A stretch of 11,945 nt of DNA from Deltaproteobacteria bacterium. Its GTDB lineage: Bacteria > Desulfobacterota > Desulfobacteria > Desulfobacterales > JAFDHS01. Below are positions 6,824 to 11,945 of the stretch, piece after piece (positions within the stretch are counted from its first letter, which is position 1; each line of letters opens with the position of its first letter). Position numbers and translations under genes: made by a program. The notes beneath the pieces were generated by a model. That model made no database searches. It had not been told where the DNA came from and saw only the letters and a program-made list of their open reading frames with translations. The stretch covers positions 1 through 11,945 of the forward strand of contig JAFDHS010000034.1 in NCBI GenBank assembly GCA_019308655.1, given 5' to 3'.

Positions 6824-7015
6824 GTTGTTTGTCAAAATTTTAGGCTTGCGTTAAAAAAAATGTTATGATATTTTTTAAATATATTGTTTACAACAATTGT
6901 AGAGAAATTATATCTGGAATCTGCCCCATAACTTGCTTGATAAGCAAAATCATTTTCCGGCCCGGCTGAATCTTACCCCAATAAATGGTTTTGTAAAGTC
7001 AAGGAAATCAAAGGA

Positions 7016-7044
7016 TTGCGCTCAAGACGTATTTTTTGTATACT
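7016..7044 (+). promoter_or_regulatory. Candidate sigma-70 promoter for the 73-aa membrane protein
   Basis: TTGCGC (7016-7021) and TATACT (7039-7044) are spaced by exactly 17 bp. The -10 matches consensus at 5 of 6. Transcription from about 7051 would give a leader of about 140 nt before the start codon at 7191. Confidence 0.5.
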
Positions 7045-7190
7045 CTGAAAATTATTGGTTTCGAAAAATAGCCGTCTACGGATATCAAATATATTTCTTG
7101 TTTTATTTATTTTTCCAGATAATAAGGATATGGATTCGGGAAAATCAATTCGAAAAAAAATCAATATTAAGCTAAAGGAGGCTTGTCTTT

Positions 7191-7412
7191 ATGAAAACAT
7201 TAATTGGAGGAGCTGTAGGAGCGGTGCTGGGTATCATAGGTTTAGCAGTTTGGTTTGATTCTTTTCTGAGCCTTTTAGCCGGCGCTATTCCGATTATGCT
7301 TCTGCTTGGCGGTGGTTTGGCTCTGTATCTGGGTTTTGACGAACTCAAGGAAACATGGAAGAAAGAAAAAGAGACTGAAATTTCTGCCAAAACAGAATCC
7401 GAGGATAAATAG
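7191..7412 (+). CDS. Small two-helix inner-membrane protein, unknown function
   Basis: A 73-residue protein with a strong AAAGGAGG ribosome binding site at 7174-7181 and ATG at 7191. Residues about 4-22 (glycine- and alanine-rich GGAVGAVLGIIGLAV) and 26-46 (LSLLAGAIPIMLLLGGGLAL) form two hydrophobic helices joined by a short WFDSF turn. A charged tail (about 49-73, DELKETWKKEKETEISAK...) follows that is probably cytoplasmic. The hairpin topology and Gly-rich helices suggest a small oligomerising membrane protein, but I do not recognise the family. The gene is monocistronic, with its own candidate promoter and a strong terminator 70 bp downstream, so it is likely truly expressed. Confidence 0.75.
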   Translation: MKTLIGGAVGAVLGIIGLAVWFDSFLSLLAGAIPIMLLLGGGLALYLGFDELKETWKKEKETEISAKTESEDK

Positions 7413-7480
7413 AAGAAAAAATCGGAAACAAAGAGATTGAAGCTTTAAAACTAAAAAAGCTTATATATATTTATCAATAT

Positions 7481-7515
7481 AAAAGCCCCGCACATTTTTT
7501 TGCGGGGCTTTTTTT
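7481..7515 (+). terminator. Strong intrinsic terminator, probably bidirectional
   Basis: GCCCCGC (7485-7491) pairs perfectly with GCGGGGC (7502-7508), followed by T7 (7509-7515) and preceded by AAAA (7481-7484). On the plus strand it ends the 73-aa gene. On the minus strand it begins right at the stop of the NamZ-like gene (7514-7516), though the U-run in that direction is only four. Confidence 0.88.
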
Positions 7516-8697
7516 ACTTATAAAGATAAAATCGCTGACTCATTTCTATAAATTGGTTCAGACTATCCTTCCAGGAATTTTCAATTTTATCCATATCTCC
7601 CGGTGTTTCAATAGCTTCGCGTATTTTCTTATTCCCCAGGATAAGATCGATGGGCAATCGTTTAAATTCATATTCATAGGGAGGGGGGTTCCACTCAAAC
7701 GCATTGTTGTGACAAAACATAACAGCCTCAAGCAATTTTAAGGATGTGATATAAGGCTTGTACTCGTATGGGTCGGTAATGTGAATCTGGAATCCTTTGC
7801 ATAAGCGGCCTGCCCATTTGTTTGATGTCGGTTCAAATGCAATGGGCCGGAGCAGAGCTCCCGGCACCGTTTTGCCTCCCAGAAATGAAATGATCTTGTC
7901 GGTATTTATAAACGGCGCTCCAAAAAGTTCAAACGGCTGGGTTGTGCCCCGTCCTTCGGAAATATTGGTTCCTTCCCATAATACCTGACCGGGATAAACC
8001 ATTGCGGATACAGGTGCAGGCAGATTGGGGGAGGGTGGAATCCAGGGCAGGAAGGTGTCCTGGAAAAACATGGAGCGGTTCCAGTTTTTCATGGGAACGA
8101 CTTCAAGGTCGCAGCCGATACCATAAAAATCGTTGAACAACAGCGCAAGTTCTCCTATGGTGAGACCGTGACGCATGGGTATGGGGTAACGTCCCACAAA
8201 TGAGACACAATCAGATGTCAGGCAGTTTCCCTCTATCATGGTACCGTTTACCGGATTGGGCCGATCAAGACAAGAATAATAACTTTTTTGCCGAATTTTT
8301 TAGCTGCTTCAAGACAGTAGGACATGGTGTATATAAAAGTATAGACACGGGTCCCGACATCCTGCAAATCGATAATAAGTATATCGATTTGTTCGAACAT
8401 CTCTTTTGTGGGTATGCGTGTTCGGCTGTAAAGGCTGAAAACGGGAATCTCTAAAATCGGATCAATTATATGATTTGATTCGATCATGTTGTCCTGTTTT
8501 TCAGCAAAAAAACCATGCTGGGGGGAATATAGGGCTGTTAGGCAGCCGGGGACGTGTTTGTGGATTAAATTTCGCGCGTGACAAATTTTTCCGTCAACCG
8601 AGGCTGGATTACTTAAAAGACCAAGGCGTTTTCCCGATAACCATTGAGGGGGTCTTTCTATAAAATTTTCAAGGCCTGTTTGAACCTGTTTCATCAT
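7514..8697 (-). pseudogene. NamZ-like exo-beta-N-acetylmuramidase (DUF1343), one frameshift
   Basis: Two adjacent minus-strand frames are the halves of one DUF1343 protein. The first (8697-8248, 149 codons) has GKRLGLLSNPASV (22-34), SPQHGFF (58-64) and DLQDVGTRVYTF (110-121), then runs out of frame after KKVIILV. The second frame starts exactly with DRPNPVNG and continues RYPIPMRHGLTIGELA, then GTNISEGRGTTQPFELFGAP. Adding one base near 8266-8269 gives one 394-residue protein, about the family's size. NamZ enzymes remove MurNAc from the non-reducing end of peptidoglycan fragments. Many members have PEHG where this has PQHG; I believe Gln also occurs in a subgroup, so activity is open. No signal peptide is seen, which would mean cytoplasmic action unlike secreted NamZ. 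ATG at 8697 has an AAAGGA site about 10 nt upstream. Either a true recent pseudogene or a sequencing error. Confidence 0.85.
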
Positions 8698-8801
8698 AAA
8701 CGAGCCATTCCTTTGGGTTAATAAGTTTAAAGAAGGATCATGCTCTGTCAGTTAACATATCCATAAATATATCAAAAGTGAAAAACAAGGTGGGTAAAAA
8801 G

Positions 8802-8829
8802 TTGACAAAAATAACAATTGCGTTTAGAG
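8802..8829 (+). promoter_or_regulatory. Tentative promoter upstream of hisC
   Basis: A perfect TTGACA lies at 8802-8807, but the best -10 at 16-17 bp spacing is only TTAGAG/TAGAGG (8824-8830). It sits in the 286-bp divergent region between the namZ-like gene and hisC and would leave a leader of about 150 nt. Only the -35 is convincing. Confidence 0.3.
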
Positions 8830-8983
8830 GTCTTAGGTTGTTGATTCCGTTCAATCCTGACCCGTATAAACCGGAAAAGTGAGCGAAAGTGAATGAGTTC
8901 CTTTGCTCGGTCTTTATTATATAAATATTGATAGAATGCCTGAAATATAGGCGCTTTTCCGCTTTTTAACTCTCAAACTAAAA

Positions 8984-10102
8984 ATGAAAAGTAAATATAT
9001 GAATTTATCTGTTCCTGATTATATTTTGTCTATAAAGCAGTATGTTGCCGGTAAACCACTTGAAGAGCTTGAGCGTGAATACGGTATTAAAAATTCCATC
9101 AAGCTTGCTTCCAATGAAAATCCTTTGGGTCCATCGCCGCTGGCTGTTCGGGCGATACAAAAGGAGATGGTAAAACTCAATCGTTATCCCGACGCAAATG
9201 GCTATTATCTTAGAAATAAACTTTCCGCAAAATTAAATGTCCCGTCTGAAAATATCGTTCTCGGAAATGGGTCGGATGATATTATCAGCATGCTTACACG
9301 TGCATTGCTTTCTCCCGGTGATGAGGCGATTATACCGCGTCCCTCATTTCTTATGTATGATATATCTGTTCGTTCCGTGGGTGCCCTGCCTGTCTATGTG
9401 CCTCTGTGTGTTTCTTCGGAAGCGATTTCAATCGACCTGGATGCAATTAAGAAAAGAATTTCATCTAAAACCAAAATGATATTTTTAACTAATCCCAACA
9501 ATCCGACAGGAACGATCTTTACACGGGATGAGTTTGAAAAATTCCTTGAAAACATACCCCCTGAAATACTTATTGTTCTGGATGAAGCGTATATAGAATT
9601 TGTAAGGGATCGACGATGTTTGAACAGCCTTGATTTTCTTGATTCCGGCAGGGCTCTTGTTACGCTCCGTACCTTTTCCAAGGCTTACGGCCTGGCCGGT
9701 CTTCGAATCGGCTACGGCGTTATGCCGGAAGAAATTGCAGGTCTTCTGAACAGAATCAGACAGCCTTTTAATTCAAATTCACTGGCCCAGGCAGGTGCTA
9801 TTGCTGCTTTGGATGATGAAAACTTCTTAAAAAAAACCATAACCCTGGTTCATGAAGGCCTCGATTATTTCTATGATGCCCTGGACAGGATAAAAATTAA
9901 ATACTTTGAAACCCAGGCAAATTTTTTGCTTATAGATGTTAAAAAAGATGCGGATAAAGTTTTTAAGCATATGCTTAAAGAGGGAGTTATTGTCAGATCA
10001 ATGACCTCGTATGAATTTCCTGAATATATCCGGATTAATGCCGGTCTTAAGGATGAAAATGTTCGTTTTATCAATGTGTTTGAGAAGGTCTTGAAATTAT
10101 GA
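8984..10102 (+). CDS. hisC: Histidinol-phosphate aminotransferase
   Basis: A 372-residue cytosolic class-I/II PLP aminotransferase that converts imidazole-acetol phosphate plus glutamate to histidinol phosphate. Visible features: SIKLASNENPLGPSP (38-52), the substrate-binding start typical of HisC; LGNGSDD (93-99); NPNNPTG (170-176); VLDEAYIEF (198-206); the PLP lysine in TFSKAYGLAGLRIGYG (K233); and YIRINAG (348-354), whose Arg binds the substrate carboxylate or phosphate. Related enzymes act on aromatic amino acids, but the motifs favour HisC. The start is uncertain: ATG at 8984 and ATG at 8999 both lack a clear ribosome binding site, and the second (MNLSVPDYIL) matches usual family N-termini better. 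The stop overlaps the cmk start by 4 bp, so the two are translationally coupled. Confidence 0.92.
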   Translation: MKSKYMNLSVPDYILSIKQYVAGKPLEELEREYGIKNSIKLASNENPLGPSPLAVRAIQKEMVKLNRYPDANGYYLRNKLSAKLNVPSENIVLGNGSDDIISMLTRALLSPGDEAIIPRPSFLMYDISVRSVGALPVYVPLCVSSEAISIDLDAIKKRISSKTKMIFLTNPNNPTGTIFTRDEFEKFLENIPPEILIVLDEAYIEFVRDRRCLNSLDFLDSGRALVTLRTFSKAYGLAGLRIGYGVMPEEIAGLLNRIRQPFNSNSLAQAGAIAALDDENFLKKTITLVHEGLDYFYDALDRIKIKYFETQANFLLIDVKKDADKVFKHMLKEGVIVRSMTSYEFPEYIRINAGLKDENVRFINVFEKVLKL

Positions 10103-10764
10103 AACCCCTTGTGATTACCATAGACGGTCCTGCCGGTGCGGGTAAAACTACCGTAAGCCGAATCCTTGCAGATCGGCTCGGCTATAAATATGTAGATACC
10201 GGTGCACTTTATCGGGGAGTTGCATTTGAACTGCAGGCTCGGGGTTTGAGTCCGGAAGATGATAAAGGGCTTGAAAATTTGTGCGCCGATCTGGACATAA
10301 AACTTGTCAGAAATGACAAAGGAGTGTGCCTCTTATCCGCTGACAGGGACATTACCGGGCAAGTCCGTACGCCTGAAATAACCATGCTCGCCTCGGCAGT
10401 TTCTGCAAGGCCTGTTGTAAGAGCCTATCTTCTTACCTTACAAAGAAAAATGGGCAGAGAAAAAAAGGTTGTGTTTGAGGGCCGTGATATGGGTACTGTT
10501 GTTTTTCCAAATGCCGATGTAAAATTTTTTCTGGATGCATCCCTCAAGAAAAGGGCTTTTCGACGCTATCTTGAATTCGCATCAAAAGTTTCCCAGACAC
10601 TCGAAGAGGTGGAAAACGATATGAAACGCCGGGATGAAAATGACGCTTCCAGGGCCATAGCTCCCTTGAAACCTGCAAAAGATGCAATAATAATGGATTC
10701 CACTGAAATGACTGTAGAGAATGTGGTTGAACGGATGCTCTCATGTGTTGAAAATGTGAGTTGA
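10099..10764 (+). CDS. cmk: Cytidylate kinase
   Basis: A 221-residue enzyme that phosphorylates CMP and dCMP to the diphosphates with ATP in the cytosol. Walker A is IDGPAGAGKTT (8-18), followed by the substrate-binding VDTGALYRG (32-40), VFEGRDMGTVVFP (near 124-136) and the lid-type segment KRRDENDASRAIAPL. The length matches the family (about 220-230). It overlaps hisC by ATGA, so it needs no own ribosome binding site. cmk directly before rpsA is a conserved bacterial order; ispH, which sits between them in some deltaproteobacteria, is absent here. A gap of about 146 bp with possible control signals separates it from the rpsA region. Confidence 0.96.
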   Translation: MKPLVITIDGPAGAGKTTVSRILADRLGYKYVDTGALYRGVAFELQARGLSPEDDKGLENLCADLDIKLVRNDKGVCLLSADRDITGQVRTPEITMLASAVSARPVVRAYLLTLQRKMGREKKVVFEGRDMGTVVFPNADVKFFLDASLKKRAFRRYLEFASKVSQTLEEVENDMKRRDENDASRAIAPLKPAKDAIIMDSTEMTVENVVERMLSCVENVS

Positions 10765-10796
10765 ATTTTTGAGGGAAAGTTCAACTGGTATTTTTT
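10759..10796 (+). terminator. Possible weak terminator after cmk
   Basis: AGTTGAA (10759-10765), overlapping the cmk stop codon, pairs with TTCAACT (10780-10786) around a 14-nt loop. After GGTA comes TTTTTT (10791-10796). The stem is AT-rich and the T-run is offset by four bases, so termination would be partial. Confidence 0.3.
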
Positions 10797-10834
10797 GAAT
10801 TTGTCAATTTTATTATTGTCCTTTTGTAAATAGT

Positions 10835-10863
10835 TTGATATAAAGAAATGCTTATCCTAATCT
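10835..10863 (+). promoter_or_regulatory. Tentative promoter for rpsA
   Basis: TTGATA (10835-10840) and TAATCT (10858-10863) are 17 bp apart, 48 bp upstream of the first start codon at 10911. An alternative pair is TTTACA (10863-10868) with TATATG (10885-10890) at 16 bp. Either is plausible, and neither is strong. Confidence 0.3.
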
Positions 10864-10910
10864 TTACAGAGATTGGGTATAAAATATATGTTTAGGGGGA
10901 TTTAATTTTA

Positions 10911-11045
10911 ATGGAAGAAATTGTTAAAGACACTTTAGCTGAAGAGTCGGTTTCAGCTGAAGAATCAGGGCAGGATGATCCGGCGGTCAATGAAGAGGCT
11001 CTTTTTGATATGGGCGAAGAAGAGGATATGGATGAGCCTGTATGA
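10911..11045 (+). CDS. Acidic 44-codon ORF overlapping rpsA: leader peptide or displaced S1 N-terminus
   Basis: ATG at 10911 follows a good AGGGGGA ribosome binding site about 10 nt upstream. It encodes 44 residues, very rich in Glu and Asp (MEEIVKDTLAEESVSAEE at the start, DMGEEEDMDEPV at the end), and stops at TGA 11043-11045. The S1 frame starts at 11032 in the +1 frame, overlapping by 14 nt. Acidic N-terminal extensions occur in S1 proteins, so one extra or missing base near 11030-11043 would make this the true N-terminus of S1. Alternatively it is a leader peptide whose translation delivers ribosomes to the rpsA start. The sequence alone does not settle this. Confidence 0.55.
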   Translation: MEEIVKDTLAEESVSAEESGQDDPAVNEEALFDMGEEEDMDEPV

Positions 11046-11945
11046 GGAGAGCTTCAAGCGCTTCGCCGAAGGAGAGGTCGTCAACGGTAAGATAATTGCC
11101 GTGGACAAGGACTATGTGCTCGTTGACATTGGATACAAATCCGAAGGTCAAATCCGTATCAATGAATTTAAGGATGAAAGTGGTACGATAAATGCCAATG
11201 TCGGTGACGATGTAGAGGTCATGGTTGAATTTTGGGATGAGGAAGAAGAGCGTGTCGTCCTCTCCAAAGAAAAGGCGGCCAAGGTCAAAGTGTGGGAAGC
11301 CATAAAGACAATTTATGATGAAGAGGGTACCGTTGAAGGTGTTATCACAAATCGTGTAAAAGGCGGCTTCTCCGTTGATATCGGTCTTCAAGCCTTTTTG
11401 CCCGGCTCTCAGGCTGATTTGCGTCCTATCCGAAACCTTGATGATATGGTTGGGAAGTCTTTTACTTACAAGGTCTTAAAATATAATCGGAAGCGGAGCA
11501 ATATCGTATTATCGAGACGCGCCATACTCGAGCAGGAACGTGATGCCAAGAGGTCTGCAACATTGGCGTCCATAAGTGAAGATCAGATTCTGGACGGCGT
11601 TGTCAAAAATATTACTGAATACGGTGTGTTCGTCGATCTTGGCGGTGTTGACGGACTGCTTCATATCACCGATATTTCATGGGGGCGCGTAAAGCATCCT
11701 TCTGAACTTTTTTCTGTTGGCGATACGATAAAAGTAAAAATTCTCTCCTTTGACCTTGAGAAAGAAAGAGTTTCTCTGGGTATGAAACAACTGACGCCTG
11801 ATCCATGGACTGTTGCCGCCGAAAAATATCCGGTAAGTTCACGTGTGACCGGTAAAGTGGTCAGCCTTACGGATTATGGTGCTTTTGTAGAACTGGAAGA
11901 TGGTGTTGAAGGACTTATCCATGTTTCTGAGATGTCATGGACCCG
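11032..11945 (+). CDS. rpsA: 30S ribosomal protein S1 (3' end outside window)
   Basis: The frame from ATG 11032 gives MSLYEESFKRFAEGEVVNGK and continues open to the window edge (304 residues). S1 (OB-fold) repeats are visible at about 14-80 (GEVVNGKIIAVDKDYVLVDI), 98-164 (EGVITNRVKGGFSVDIG), 185-252 (VVKNITEYGVFVDLGGVDGL, HITDISWGRV) and a fourth from 268 (GKVVSLTDYGAFVELEDG). S1 binds mRNA on the 30S subunit and helps initiation on weakly defined sites, which fits neighbours here that lack clear ribosome binding sites. A GAGG stands 6 nt before this ATG, so internal initiation is possible, but the better signal is at 10911 in another frame. rpsA is often autoregulated through its leader, and the unusual start here may be part of that or a sequence error. 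Confidence 0.93.
   Translation, partial: MSLYEESFKRFAEGEVVNGKIIAVDKDYVLVDIGYKSEGQIRINEFKDESGTINANVGDDVEVMVEFWDEEEERVVLSKEKAAKVKVWEAIKTIYDEEGTVEGVITNRVKGGFSVDIGLQAFLPGSQADLRPIRNLDDMVGKSFTYKVLKYNRKRSNIVLSRRAILEQERDAKRSATLASISEDQILDGVVKNITEYGVFVDLGGVDGLLHITDISWGRVKHPSELFSVGDTIKVKILSFDLEKERVSLGMKQLTPDPWTVAAEKYPVSSRVTGKVVSLTDYGAFVELEDGVEGLIHVSEMSWT

Larger units (their letters stand above)
6691..7190. other. Divergent intergenic region between plsB and small membrane protein gene
   Basis: Five hundred bp without a believable gene. Overlapping open frames at 6933-7258 lack ribosome binding sites and recognisable protein sequence. The region carries a candidate plsB promoter (6795-6823, minus), a candidate promoter for the 73-aa gene (7016-7044, plus) and a 6-bp palindrome ATTGTT-TAC-AACAAT at 6883-6897 that could be an operator. 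I see no RNA gene or riboswitch. Confidence 0.6.

Noticed and set aside
6846..6869. TTGCGT ... TATGAT as a plus-strand promoter
   Set aside because: The spacer is only 12 bp.
6933..7258. Overlapping short frames in the plsB/73-aa intergenic region
   Set aside because: No ribosome binding sites, mutually overlapping, and they cover promoter-like sequence.
7412..7510. Open reading continuing past the stop of the 73-aa gene in another frame (IEEKIGNKEIEALKLKKL)
   Set aside because: It looks slightly protein-like, but it runs into the terminator hairpin and has no start; the 73-aa stop is natural after a charged tail.
10987..11391. Minus-strand 134-codon frame opposite rpsA
   Set aside because: It is the antisense of strongly conserved S1 coding sequence; a shadow.
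1..11945. CRISPR arrays, tRNA or rRNA genes, riboswitches, phage or plasmid genes
   Set aside because: No regularly spaced repeats, cloverleaf/CCA patterns, rRNA-like stretches or hallmark proteins were seen.

Overview
This looks like chromosomal DNA from a moderately AT-rich Gram-negative bacterium, most likely a deltaproteobacterial sulfate-reducer relative (Desulfobacterales/Desulfobacterota). The taxon is inferred from protein flavour only: a plant-type DapB, a PlsB-type acyltransferase, and a cmk-rpsA locus preceded by hisC. No rRNA, tRNA, CRISPR array, phage gene or transposase gene is visible.

Layout. The left edge holds the N-terminal part of an HU-type DNA-binding protein (minus strand). 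About 490 bp of non-coding DNA follows, rich in inverted repeats. It includes a 63-bp element with 15-bp terminal inverted repeats and a TTA duplication on each side, which looks like a MITE. Next is a small membrane-anchored or exported protein of unknown function (minus), then another 346 bp of repeat-containing DNA. A minus-strand cluster then reads plsB (glycerol-3-phosphate acyltransferase) -> sugar-1-P nucleotidyltransferase/sugar kinase fusion (MurU-AmgK-like) -> dapB (plant-type). The gaps between these genes are 25 and 45 bp, so they are probably one envelope-biosynthesis operon. A 500-bp divergent intergenic region separates plsB from a plus-strand gene for a 73-aa two-helix membrane protein. 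That gene converges on a strong, probably bidirectional, terminator shared with a minus-strand NamZ/DUF1343 exo-N-acetylmuramidase gene, which is broken by one frameshift. Divergent from it runs hisC-cmk (4-bp overlap), followed by rpsA (ribosomal protein S1), which leaves the window.

How the genes fit together. In known pathways NamZ releases MurNAc from peptidoglycan ends, AmgK phosphorylates MurNAc at C1, and MurU converts MurNAc-1-P to UDP-MurNAc. The fused MurU-AmgK-like protein and the nearby NamZ-like gene therefore suggest a peptidoglycan recycling route. DapB supplies diaminopimelate/lysine precursor for the same polymer, and PlsB starts phospholipid synthesis. HisC, Cmk and S1 are housekeeping.

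Points to check first: (1) the MurU-AmgK fusion and its link to NamZ; (2) the single-base frameshift in namZ at the canonical DRPNP motif; (3) the rpsA start, where an acidic 44-codon ORF with a good ribosome binding site lies in a different frame from S1 and overlaps it by 14 nt; (4) the MITE-like element; (5) the A10C7 homopolymer pair directly after the plsB start codon. No wholly new system is evident. The two frameshift-like discontinuities could simply be sequence errors.
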